From the IMG/VR virus record IMGVR_UViG_3300005529_000061, positions 1 through 43,914 of that record: a stretch of DNA of 43,914 nt; one strand, 5' to 3'. The notes beneath the pieces were generated by a model. The model was given only the letters and a program-made list of their open reading frames with translations. It was not told where the DNA came from and searched no databases. This document shows, one piece after another, positions 8,800 to 16,287 of the stretch (positions are counted from its first letter, which is position 1; the number at the start of each line of letters is the position of its first letter). The translations under genes and the position numbers were made by a program. This DNA comes from a virus.

Positions 8800-9595
8800 A
8801 ACTAGACTTACTATTGAGAAATTTGTTTATGAAAAGGGTACAAACGTAGCCCTTTATGTGGCTGAACATTCAAAACCCTATGTCAATATTCAAAAGGATA
8901 TTGAGAAAGCACTCAATGGACAAATAGCTTATGTCGCACAATACAAAAGCCATTTACCTTTGCTCATTAATTTAGCCAAGGCGGCTAATTCCCCATTAAT
9001 GAATCAAATCAGTGTGTTGTTGGCTACAAAGCGGTTGAGTAATGATGTGGAGTTCTCTGCTTATTTGGTTTGGGCCGGTGAACAAGGCGGCCAAGCAGCA
9101 CTGGATAAGCTGGGTATTCAAGGGATCTTTGGCTTAAAAAATGAAGCATTAATTACGTATTTCAATAATTACTCCAATTTAATCATTGATAAAATTGATG
9201 ACTATACAAAGGAATGGATTGCTAAAAAGATTCAGGATGGAAAGGTTGCCGGCAAAACTCCTTTTGAGATTCAGCAAATGCTCATAGAAGATGGCAAAGG
9301 CATTTCAGCTATACGGGCAGAGCGCATTGTACTTACCGAGACAGCCCAAGCAATGAAGGTTGTTGAGAACCAAGCAGCACAGCGCTATGGCATTCAGGAG
9401 ATGATCTGGCGTACCAGTAGGGATGAACGTGTCTGCCCTATCTGTGTGCCACTAGAAGGCAAGGAAAAGAAGATTGGTGGTACATACCCTGATGGCTACG
9501 ATGGGCCTCCAGCACACGTTTCCTGTCGTTGCTATGAGGAAGAAGTGATACCAGATCAATGGTTGCCTCCGGATAAAGTGTGGTTAGGAAATTAA
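8780..9595 (+). CDS. Head morphogenesis protein, Mu gpF / SPP1 gp7-like
   Basis: A 271-aa minor head protein. The C-terminal domain has the family signature: RTSRDERVCPICVPLEGK, then PPAHVSCRCYEEE, with four cysteines that may bind metal. Upstream is IRAERIVLTETAQAMK, also typical. Proteins of this family associate with the portal and head interior. The start lies 20 bp inside the portal gene, which fits coupled translation. The product is standard in length and order for a siphovirus head cluster. Confidence 0.9.
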   Translation: MMLHLHRTRLTIEKFVYEKGTNVALYVAEHSKPYVNIQKDIEKALNGQIAYVAQYKSHLPLLINLAKAANSPLMNQISVLLATKRLSNDVEFSAYLVWAGEQGGQAALDKLGIQGIFGLKNEALITYFNNYSNLIIDKIDDYTKEWIAKKIQDGKVAGKTPFEIQQMLIEDGKGISAIRAERIVLTETAQAMKVVENQAAQRYGIQEMIWRTSRDERVCPICVPLEGKEKKIGGTYPDGYDGPPAHVSCRCYEEEVIPDQWLPPDKVWLGN

Positions 9596-9596
9596 T

Positions 9597-9698
9597 ATGG
9601 ATACAAAAACTGATATAGAAATGATCAAAAAAGAAGAAGCGGAAAAGAATGAGCAATTAAGAAAGAGTCAGGAAGCAGAAAAAAAGAAAGACTCTTGA
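9597..9698 (+). CDS. Very small charged protein (33 aa)
   Basis: An ATG one base after the gpF-like stop opens a 33-codon frame rich in Lys and Glu (IKKEEAEKNEQLRKSQEAEK), predicted to be one charged helix. It ends exactly where a TTGACA promoter hexamer begins. It may be translated by coupling from the upstream gene. No family is known, and it could be a leftover of a scaffold-type helix. Confidence 0.4.
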   Translation: MDTKTDIEMIKKEEAEKNEQLRKSQEAEKKKDS

Positions 9699-9724
9699 CA
9701 ATTGCTTTTTGTTTTGGTTAGATT
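9695..9724 (+). promoter_or_regulatory. Sigma70-like promoter
   Basis: TTGACA (9695-9700), 18 bp, then TAGATT (9719-9724, 4 of 6 matches). Predicted initiation is near 9731, only about 20 bp before the terminator hairpin at 9750, so transcripts would either be about 60 nt long or read through into the capsid genes. Confidence 0.5.
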
Positions 9725-9749
9725 AAAGCATAGAGTGTTCTATTTATAG

Positions 9750-9789
9750 ACCACTAGGCCCAATGAGCAAGCGGGCGTAGTGGTTTTTT
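9750..9789 (+). terminator. Rho-independent terminator before the protease/capsid genes
   Basis: ACCACTA (9750-9756) pairs with TAGTGGT (9778-9784), and GCCC (9758-9761) pairs with GGGC (9773-9776) inside it. The 3' arm runs straight into a T6 tract (9784-9789). The hairpin separates the portal unit from the capsid unit. Confidence 0.75.
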
Positions 9790-9844
9790 GTGTTTTAAAA
9801 TATGAAACCAAGAAAACCAAAACCTAGTTATTAAGGGGGTGAAT

Positions 9845-11197
9845 ATGAAACTTACATTCCAAAAATACGTCCCTATTACAAAAGTTGATGATGAAGAAAG
9901 AATGGTATTTGGCTGGGCATCCACGCCAGACATTGACTCTGATGGAGAAATTATAAAATCAGAAGCTCTTGAGAAAGCGCTTCCAGAGTACATGAAGTTT
10001 CCTACTATTCGTGAAATGCATCAACCAAAGGTGGCAGGAACAACTAAACAGGCAGACGTTTCAAAGAAAGGCCTTTATATTGGAGCCAAGATCTTAGCTC
10101 AAGAAGCATGGGATCTTATCAAAGGCGGCGGTTATGCAGGATTTTCTATTGGAGGGAATGTCTTAAAGCGTGTAGGTAATGTTATTCATGAACTTGAACT
10201 TGTTGAGATTTCTTTGGTTGATGTGCCGGCAAACAAGGCAGCAACCATTGAGCTTTGGAAAAAAGAGAAAATCAGCAAGGATGCTGAAACTGTTTACTCC
10301 ATGGCAAATCTCATGATTCAGGTCAAGGATAAGATTTCTTACTACCGATATTTGGGCAAGGATGTTAAGAAGCTTGAGAAGATACTGGAAATGCTCAAGC
10401 AAATAATTGCCGTAGAGGCAACCGAAGCAGAGCCAGAGCCAAGTGAAGATGGCCCAATGGAAGGATACTTTGGTGGTGCTACCCCCGAACAATACAAACA
10501 GAAAATTCAATTACTTGAGGCTATGGATTTTACAAACAATCCCATGGCAGATTCCTTGCGAAAGGGGGTGATTATAGGTATGAAAGCAAAAGCTAACGAA
10601 CTTAAAAAAGAAGATGATCCAAAAAAGCCTGCGGAAGGTGCGGAGGAAACTCCAAACGGAGATGCAGAAGCGAAGGATGAAGGTAAAGCAGAAGAAGGAA
10701 AAACAGAAGTAACTGCAGATGCTGATGAGGCAAAAGCAGAAGATACGGCTGAAGAGGAAAAAGAAGCAGGTGAAACTGCAACTACCCTCACCAAACTTGC
10801 TGCAATTGAAGCTAAGCTTGAGAAGATGACACCAAAAGCGGAAGCCAAGGCAGATCCTTCAATAGCAAAAGCAGTCAGTTCTATAGCTGGCAGTCTGGCG
10901 AAAGTAGTAGATACCCTAATGGGTATGGAAGGCCGCATTGCCAAACTTGAGAGTACTCCTGCTGCAACAAAAGCTAAGTCAGCAGTCGTACTAAAGTCAA
11001 TTGAAGGTGGGTCGGAAGATTCTCCTAAGAAAGACGCAGAAAAACCAACAGCAGAGCTTGCTGTTAAGAAAGCACGATGGGTAGAACTTGATGCTCTTTT
11101 TGAAAAATTAGGAGCAAATGAGTTTGCCAAACAGGGCTTTTCAAAGGAAGCAATGGCATTACAAAATGAAATTGCAGCCTTAGAACGAGCTAAATAA
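9845..11197 (+). CDS. Prohead protease fused to a scaffold-like charged domain
   Basis: A 450-aa protein. The first 140 residues match the HK97-type prohead protease (U35-like): MVFGWASTPDIDSDGE, FPTIREMHQPKVAG with the expected His, and the hallmark ELVEISLVDVPANKAA. From about residue 200 onward it is very rich in Glu, Lys and Ala with helical, coiled-coil character, which fits a scaffold domain that directs capsid assembly and is digested on maturation. The ATG at 9845 is preferred to the GTG at 9839 because GGGGGTG lies close upstream. There is no separate scaffold gene, which supports the fusion reading. Confidence 0.85.
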   Translation: MKLTFQKYVPITKVDDEERMVFGWASTPDIDSDGEIIKSEALEKALPEYMKFPTIREMHQPKVAGTTKQADVSKKGLYIGAKILAQEAWDLIKGGGYAGFSIGGNVLKRVGNVIHELELVEISLVDVPANKAATIELWKKEKISKDAETVYSMANLMIQVKDKISYYRYLGKDVKKLEKILEMLKQIIAVEATEAEPEPSEDGPMEGYFGGATPEQYKQKIQLLEAMDFTNNPMADSLRKGVIIGMKAKANELKKEDDPKKPAEGAEETPNGDAEAKDEGKAEEGKTEVTADADEAKAEDTAEEEKEAGETATTLTKLAAIEAKLEKMTPKAEAKADPSIAKAVSSIAGSLAKVVDTLMGMEGRIAKLESTPAATKAKSAVVLKSIEGGSEDSPKKDAEKPTAELAVKKARWVELDALFEKLGANEFAKQGFSKEAMALQNEIAALERAK

Positions 11198-11230
11198 CAG
11201 ATCCTATACAAAGAAGGAGGTGAATAAATT

Positions 11231-12262
11231 ATGAATCCAAATGATGTTTTATCACAGATAGATGCTCAAATGAGGGATCAAATCATGAAGGCGGCAGAAA
11301 TCCTGACGACTTCTACATTTGCCCCTCCAACACGGTCAGTATTTTCACCAGAAAATATTACACCTGACATTAAGCTTTTAGTACCAGTTCAAACTCCAAT
11401 TCGGAATAGAACTCCTAGAGTACAAGGTTTTGGACAAGCAGCCGTATTTAAAAAGCTGACTTCAAAACTTCACTCTAATACTGGAGCTGCAGGTGTTGGT
11501 ACAAATACTGCAGTCGCATTTGCGGACGCTGCGGCGCCTAATGCTACCTCTCAAACGTATGCTACAGTGGCTTATCCATTTAAGCTACTGGGTAGATCAG
11601 TTGAGGTTGGTGGATTAGCCATTGCAGCAACACGTGGAGGTACAGGGCCAGGTGGTGGGCCAGTTTCTGGAACCACAATGCTTGATGCCCGTGAAAAGGT
11701 AAAAGCTGTTGAAGTCATGCTTGGTGAGGAAGAACTCCTTATAGGAGGGGATGCCACAGCAAGAGTACTTGAATTTGATGGCTTGGGAGTACAAATTACC
11801 ACTAATTCTGGTAATGCTGCACTCTTGACCGCCTCCGGAATCGGCAACTTCTGCAACACTGCATACCTTGCAGGAGGAGATCCATCTGTTTTGTATGCAA
11901 ATGCAAGACAGAATAGAGCAGTCGCAGATAACTTGGAATGGTCTGGATCTATTCAACGTGCATTCATCAATAACACGGGTAATGTTACTGCTGGCTACCG
12001 AGTCGGCAATGTCATTAATCCAGTTACTGGTAATGTCATTGATCTGGAAGTTTCAAGATATACTGGCGGAGATGCTTATCTTCTACAGGAAAAAGATGTA
12101 TCCGGTGAAAACTGGGTGCAAATTGAGGAATTAATCCCTATGAGTAGGGTGGACGTTCCTTCATCTACCTTTAGCTCTATACGTTTCATTCTTGAAGCGT
12201 TGGTGCTTGAAGTTATAGGTGAACCTTTCCAAATGAAGATAGGAGGCTTAGCCATTGGCTAA
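11231..12262 (+). CDS. Major capsid protein
   Basis: A 343-aa protein directly after the protease-scaffold gene with a strong AAGGAGGTG site, as expected for the most abundant head protein. It has a helical N-terminal segment, then a long mixed beta region rich in Ala, Gly, Thr and Val. It ends in EALVLEVIGEPFQMKIGGLA, plausible for the P-domain end of an HK97-fold subunit. No sharp motif exists for this family; the call rests on position, size and composition. A strong paired RNA structure follows immediately. Confidence 0.8.
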   Translation: MNPNDVLSQIDAQMRDQIMKAAEILTTSTFAPPTRSVFSPENITPDIKLLVPVQTPIRNRTPRVQGFGQAAVFKKLTSKLHSNTGAAGVGTNTAVAFADAAAPNATSQTYATVAYPFKLLGRSVEVGGLAIAATRGGTGPGGGPVSGTTMLDAREKVKAVEVMLGEEELLIGGDATARVLEFDGLGVQITTNSGNAALLTASGIGNFCNTAYLAGGDPSVLYANARQNRAVADNLEWSGSIQRAFINNTGNVTAGYRVGNVINPVTGNVIDLEVSRYTGGDAYLLQEKDVSGENWVQIEELIPMSRVDVPSSTFSSIRFILEALVLEVIGEPFQMKIGGLAIG

Positions 12263-12267
12263 TGCTC

Positions 12268-12330
12268 TATCTTGAATCGTAGGCTGTGTATCTCACTCAT
12301 ACCACAGCCTACAAGAGTGAGTTCAAGATA
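12268..12330 (+). promoter_or_regulatory. Intergenic RNA structure after the major capsid gene
   Basis: A nested fold has an outer stem (TATCTTGAA 12268-12276 with 12322-12330) and an inner perfect 10-bp stem (GTAGGCTGTG 12279-12288 with 12303-12312). The loop word CTCACTC (12292-12298) is also complementary to GAGTGAG (12315-12321), giving a competing fold. There is no T-tract, so it is more likely an mRNA stabiliser, a processing site or a modulator of read-through than a simple terminator. Confidence 0.65.
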
Positions 12331-12345
12331 TTTGGAAAGGCAATT

Positions 12346-12999
12346 ATGACTGATAGCAATATTATTACTGTTACCGAATTTGGGCAGTTTGCCCCGGAGG
12401 TTGATACCTCTAAATATGATGCGCCTACATTGTCGGGCATGATTAGTGCAGCCTCTAAAATAGCTACTGATTATTTGGAATATACCCCTTTTGCAGAAGA
12501 CATAGCCAATGAAGTAGTGCAGGGATTAATTACCACAGAAGGTGATTTACTTATCTTTCCTAAAAAGCTTCCCATTCAAACAGTGTCTGCAATCTCAATT
12601 ACCCGTGGTGCTACAACTGTTGCATTGACTATTACCAATGGAGCAGGGGTCAATAAATTCAATATTGATTATACGCAGCGAAATATCAGATACCCTTACC
12701 AAGAAATAACCTTGCAGGGCGTACCTGTCTTTACTGATTTCTATTCATTGCGGGGCAGGCAGTTCTATACCAAAGTTTCCTATAGAGGTGGCTGGGAACC
12801 TTCTGCATTGCCGGGGTCAATTAAGCAGGCAGTGGTTTTACTTATGAAAGATCTTGTGTCAGGTCAATACAATCAGATGGGCGCTAATAGGCTTAGGCAA
12901 GGTGCTGTTGAGTTTGAATTTGGGTCAACCGGTATGGGTGAAAGTAAACTCGTGAAAGATGCTAAGCGATTACTAGGCCCATACAGGAGAGTTGGATGA
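12346..12999 (+). CDS. Head-tail connector (HK97 gp6-like)
   Basis: A 217-aa protein. The ATG at 12346 is used because GGAAAGG lies just upstream; earlier in-frame starts fall inside the intergenic RNA structure. The N-terminal helical region (TLSGMISAASKIATDYLEYTP) and later FYTKVSYRGGWEPSALPGSIKQAVVLLMKDL are typical of the connector family that attaches beneath the portal. Gene order (capsid, connector, closure, gp10-like) is canonical. Confidence 0.75.
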   Translation: MTDSNIITVTEFGQFAPEVDTSKYDAPTLSGMISAASKIATDYLEYTPFAEDIANEVVQGLITTEGDLLIFPKKLPIQTVSAISITRGATTVALTITNGAGVNKFNIDYTQRNIRYPYQEITLQGVPVFTDFYSLRGRQFYTKVSYRGGWEPSALPGSIKQAVVLLMKDLVSGQYNQMGANRLRQGAVEFEFGSTGMGESKLVKDAKRLLGPYRRVG

Positions 13000-13000
13000 T

Positions 13001-13318
13001 ATGTTTTTGGACAAAATTGCATCTGTTGATAGATTAACCCCAGAATCAATGGACTCTGACAAAGAGTCCTATCAAGCCGTTGGTAATTACGGAGCTATTA
13101 AAATTAATGTTCAGCCAGCAACAGCAGAGCTTACAGCCGTAGCAGATGGCGTATTTGGACAAACATACCAAGCATTTGTAACAGTTTCAGGCATGAGAAT
13201 TGGTGATAGGGTTACTATTTCCGGCAGCAATGAGAAGTTTATAGTCAAAGGGATTCAAGATCACAATTGGGGGCCAATTCCACATTTGGAGTTGGTTCTT
13301 TTTAAAGGAGATAACTAA
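13001..13318 (+). CDS. Head closure / stopper-like protein
   Basis: A 105-aa protein if started at ATG 13001; a TTG at 12992, closer to AGGAG, would add three residues. It is beta-rich, with MRIGDRVTISGSNEKFIVKG and a final GPIPHLELVLFK, as seen in small head-closure proteins (SPP1 gp16-like). The assignment rests mainly on position between the connector and the gp10-like protein. The stop is directly followed by the next ATG. Confidence 0.6.
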   Translation: MFLDKIASVDRLTPESMDSDKESYQAVGNYGAIKINVQPATAELTAVADGVFGQTYQAFVTVSGMRIGDRVTISGSNEKFIVKGIQDHNWGPIPHLELVLFKGDN

Positions 13319-13816
13319 ATGGCAGATAACATGAATTTTACATTACAAATTAAAGGGCTTGAGGAATTTGTTAATGATTCCAAGCGGGCAGGGCTGAATG
13401 TTAAGCCTATGATGACACAGGCCATGCAGAGGGCAACCTTGAAGGTCAAGAATGCCATTCAGGAAAACATTACCGCTAAGGGTATTACCTTTCAGGGATC
13501 ATTGAGGAGATCAGTACAGGTCAACCAAGCCACATGGGATAAGGGTGTGGTTGGCGTTGGGGAAAAATATGGCTCTGTTGTTGAAGCCGGAAGAAGACCC
13601 GGTGGCAAAATGCCTCCAGTCAAAGCTATAGAGCGTTGGGCAGAAATTAAATTGAATGCAAAAGGTGCTGGCTTTGTTATAGCAAAAAAGATTCAAAGGC
13701 AGGGAACCAAGGCACAACCATTTGTAGAGCCGGCATTTAGATCTGAAGCACAATATGTTGTTGATCAATTTGGTATTGCCGCCAATATGATCATGAGTCA
13801 AATGGCAGGAAAATAA
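13319..13816 (+). CDS. HK97 gp10-like head-tail joining / tail completion protein
   Basis: A 165-aa protein with the family pattern: an N-terminal LQIKGLEEFVNDSKRAG, a helix MTQAMQRATLKVKNAIQENI, then GSLRRSVQV, VVGVGEKYGSVVEAGRRPGG and the C-terminal GTKAQPFVEPAFRSE. These match HK97_gp10/tail completion proteins. It acts at the neck of the virion. It starts directly at the end of the preceding gene. Confidence 0.88.
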   Translation: MADNMNFTLQIKGLEEFVNDSKRAGLNVKPMMTQAMQRATLKVKNAIQENITAKGITFQGSLRRSVQVNQATWDKGVVGVGEKYGSVVEAGRRPGGKMPPVKAIERWAEIKLNAKGAGFVIAKKIQRQGTKAQPFVEPAFRSEAQYVVDQFGIAANMIMSQMAGK

Positions 13817-13894
13817 TGTTATTCTATATGTATGAGCTTACTTTTACTATTCAATTGGATCTTGGTAGAGACTACAAGTCCAGAGGAGGTATCC

Positions 13895-14329
13895 ATGGCT
13901 AGTCAAATTGTTGATGTGTCGGGAGCAATTGCTACCAAAATGCGTGGTGTTTCAGGCATTCAGGATGTCTATGAGTACGAGATTGATAAGCCAACGGGGG
14001 GAAGATACCCTTTTGCTACAGTAACGCCCCAAGCCTTTTCTGGTGAGTTTGGCGATACTATACGTAACTTAAGGACATACCAGATAGCAATTAGAGTTTA
14101 TCAGGAGCGCACAGCAACCGGTGCTGGCAATCAGAAGGCAGAGCGTTTAATTAGAGAAATGACTGATGAGATTTTAACTGCATTTGATATGGACACTACC
14201 CTTTCAGGCATGATGAAGTATGTACGCCCAGTGCATGGAGATCTAAGCTACATTGATAGAGAAATTGGAGATACACGAGTTGCAGAGTTTATTCTTGATT
14301 GCGTAAATGTGGTTCCATCTGTAACATAA
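13895..14329 (+). CDS. Tail terminator protein
   Basis: A 144-aa protein starting at ATG 13895, which has AGAGGAGG 6 bp upstream. The in-frame ATG at 13832 would add a leader beginning MSLLLLF that lacks a ribosome site; the gene at 24116 opens with the same words. The core has TVTPQAFSGEFGDTIRN, RTYQIAIRVYQERT and a final RVAEFILDCV, consistent with a tail terminator that caps the tail tube and joins the neck. Position before the major tail protein supports this. Confidence 0.72.
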   Translation: MASQIVDVSGAIATKMRGVSGIQDVYEYEIDKPTGGRYPFATVTPQAFSGEFGDTIRNLRTYQIAIRVYQERTATGAGNQKAERLIREMTDEILTAFDMDTTLSGMMKYVRPVHGDLSYIDREIGDTRVAEFILDCVNVVPSVT

Positions 14330-14343
14330 AGGAGGTGAGCATT

Positions 14344-14577
14344 ATGGTTAAATCCAAATCACAAGAAAAAAGAGAAGCAATAGTTAATGAAGCAGAAGAA
14401 AAAGAAGAACCAAAGGAGGAAAAGAAATCTTTGGTAACATACATTGGCCCCGGAGGGCTGAATGGAACATACCTTTTTAAAGAGATTGCCGGGTCAATTA
14501 CTGCTTCTTCAGAAGAAGAAGCCAAGGCAAAAGCAGAGGAGATTGCTATAAAGCATCCCTCATTGCTTATTAAATAA
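14344..14577 (+). CDS. Small charged protein before the tail tube gene
   Basis: A 77-aa protein starting at ATG 14344 behind a strong AAAGGAGGTGAG site. The first 30 residues are a Lys/Glu helix. The rest (LVTYIGPGGLNGTYLFKEI, then ITASSEEEAKAKAEEIA) looks like a small alpha/beta domain. No family is recognised. It may be a minor structural or chaperone component. Confidence 0.6.
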   Translation: MVKSKSQEKREAIVNEAEEKEEPKEEKKSLVTYIGPGGLNGTYLFKEIAGSITASSEEEAKAKAEEIAIKHPSLLIK

Positions 14578-14614
14578 TTTTATCTTATGATATTTGAAGG
14601 GAGGTGAATAAATT

Positions 14615-15598
14615 ATGGCTGAAGCAATAGGACGAAGGGGGTTTTTAGGGCTTGCTATTGAAGCGACTGCTGGAACTCCTGAAGCAACACCTGATATATT
14701 TGTACCATTTACTGAAAACTCAATGCGTGGGCATCACGAGCCTTTAATGGATATCGCTGCACGCACATCCAGAGTTAAGGATTTTGGTTCAGTTTCAGGC
14801 AAACGCTGGGGTGAAGGATCAGTTACTATGTATCTTGATTCCCTTAATTGTGGCTATCTTTTGAAACTCGCATTTGGTGCAGAATCAAGGACACAATTGA
14901 ATGCAACACCTCCAGTACATGACCACCAAATGACACCAGTTGTTTCCGGTAATGCGGTAACGGCTGCAACATTGTGGGATAACAAAGTTGTTGATACAGA
15001 GCAATATGCATATGCTGCTATTGATCAATGTGAAATTGAAGTAACAAACGATGGGATTGCGACCATAAAGGCGAACTTTATGTCAAAGGCTCCATCTTCT
15101 GTTACCGCTCCCGCATTAACAACTACTTCAGGAACGCTCTTTACTTGGAAGGATATGTCCGCCAAGTTTGGATCTACTGTAGCCCTTGCAAATGCTGCAA
15201 CGGCAACAAAACTGACAAACTTTAAGCTTGAAATTGCGAATAACCTTGAGCTTAATTACAAGTCAGGAAGCAATCAACCGGATACCATAACCTATGGGCC
15301 AGTTGAGGTAAAAGGCTCTTACACTCTCTTCTTTGAAAATACTACTGATAGAAATAATTACTATAACCTTGTTAAGAATAGTATGGTAGTTACACTCACA
15401 GGAGCTAGTTTAGGATCAGGATTTTCTGAACAGCTACAAATAGTCCTGAAGAAAATAACCATTCAAGATATTGACATGGCGACAGGATTAGATGATCTTT
15501 TTGCCCTAACTGCAAACTTTATTGCAGAATGGGATCAGGATCAGGCTGGTTTCGCAGAGATAACTTTGCGAAATGGTAAGGCAACAAACTATACATAA
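14615..15598 (+). CDS. Major tail (tube) protein
   Basis: A 327-aa protein with a strong GGGAGGTGAATAAATTATG start region closely resembling the one before the major capsid gene. It opens IGRRGFLGLAIEATAGTPE, the familiar N-terminus of phage tail tube proteins, and continues as a beta-rich domain with GEGSVTMYLDSLNCGYLL. Hundreds of copies stack around the tape measure to form the tube. It is followed by a long hairpin and then the tail chaperone pair, the standard order. Confidence 0.85.
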   Translation: MAEAIGRRGFLGLAIEATAGTPEATPDIFVPFTENSMRGHHEPLMDIAARTSRVKDFGSVSGKRWGEGSVTMYLDSLNCGYLLKLAFGAESRTQLNATPPVHDHQMTPVVSGNAVTAATLWDNKVVDTEQYAYAAIDQCEIEVTNDGIATIKANFMSKAPSSVTAPALTTTSGTLFTWKDMSAKFGSTVALANAATATKLTNFKLEIANNLELNYKSGSNQPDTITYGPVEVKGSYTLFFENTTDRNNYYNLVKNSMVVTLTGASLGSGFSEQLQIVLKKITIQDIDMATGLDDLFALTANFIAEWDQDQAGFAEITLRNGKATNYT

Positions 15599-15615
15599 AA
15601 TGCTGTATAGTAAAT

Positions 15616-15674
15616 TTGGTAGGGGTTGGGTTCTTTAGTCGCTTATCTTACCTAACCCCTACCAATAAAAGATA
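15616..15674 (+). promoter_or_regulatory. Long hairpin after the major tail gene
   Basis: TTGGTAGGGGTT (15616-15627) pairs perfectly with 15654-15665 and extends three more pairs (15628-15630 with 15651-15653, one G-U), giving a 15-bp stem with a 20-base loop. A loop word TATCTT (15644-15649) is complementary to AAGATA just downstream (15669-15674). No T-tract follows. The architecture parallels the structure after the capsid gene. Confidence 0.65.
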
Positions 15675-15692
15675 GGCGGAAGGAGGTGCAAT

Positions 15693-16055
15693 ATGGAAAG
15701 AGCAACAACTGAAATTACATTGCCAGAATCAAAAGCTAAAGTTGTTTTATATTCTTATCTAACAGGCGGAGAATTTAGAGATATTCAAAGAAGGCTTGCA
15801 GATAAGGTAGCAATTCAAGTGGAAGATGGCAAAGTGCGTGAATTACAGGGCATGCAGGCTTCAATGATGATTGATGAAGCTGATTTTACTGTAGATTTTC
15901 TTGTGAAAGAGATTTTTACTGCTGATGGAGCAAAGGTAGAAGATGTCAAAACATTTATTTATAATCTTAGTATTGATGACAATAAATTCATTTTTGACAA
16001 AGCAGGCGAGATTTCTGCAGCTTCAACCTTGAGTAAAGAAGCAAAAAAAAAATAG
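15693..16055 (+). CDS. Tail assembly chaperone, short form (G-like)
   Basis: A 120-aa protein starting at ATG 15693 behind AAGGAGGTG. The sequence begins ERATTEITLPESKAKVVLYS and has YLTGGEFRDIQRRL, as in many small tail assembly chaperones located between tube and tape measure. It ends at a run of ten A residues followed at once by TAG. It would coat the tape measure during tail assembly. It is made together with a frameshifted longer form. Confidence 0.8.
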   Translation: MERATTEITLPESKAKVVLYSYLTGGEFRDIQRRLADKVAIQVEDGKVRELQGMQASMMIDEADFTVDFLVKEIFTADGAKVEDVKTFIYNLSIDDNKFIFDKAGEISAASTLSKEAKKK

Positions 16056-16285
16056 TTAAGGATGCCATAACTATTCTTAGGATTGGGGGGAAAGCAAACT
16101 CTGAAGAGTATGTCAGGTATGTTCTTTGTAAAGAATTTGGCTGGACATTTGAGGAGTATGAAGCCCAGCCCCCATTCTTTATTCAAGAGTTATGGCTCTT
16201 TTTATTGCAGGAATCACAGAGAAATAGCCAATCGGCAGATGAAATAACTGCACAGGAAATAAAGGCAAAGCAATTTAAAAGATAA
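15693..16285 (+). CDS. Tail assembly chaperone, frameshifted long form (G-T fusion)
   Basis: A -1 shift on the A10 tract at 16043-16052 joins the G frame to an open frame with no start codon that runs to TAA at 16283-16285. The added part reads IVKDAITILRIGG, then YVRYVLCKEFGWTFEEYEAQ, FFIQELWLFLLQES and a Lys-rich end; this is a typical T-domain that contacts the tape measure. The stop lies 2 bp before the tape measure ATG. Programmed -1 frameshifting here is conserved in many siphoviruses, lambda being the classic case. Confidence 0.88.
16043..16075 (+). promoter_or_regulatory. Programmed -1 frameshift signal
   Basis: Ten A residues (16043-16052) form the slippery tract just before the zero-frame TAG. 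AATAGTTA (16051-16058) and TAACTATT (16068-16075) form a perfect 8-bp stem with a 9-base loop abutting the tract, a plausible stimulatory hairpin. Confidence 0.8.
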
Positions 16286-16287
16286 TT

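Noticed and set aside
10507-11211. Long minus-strand frame of 234 aa
   Set aside because: Antisense to the Ala/Glu/Lys-rich scaffold part of the protease gene; its Ser/Ala-rich content is a reverse-complement artefact.
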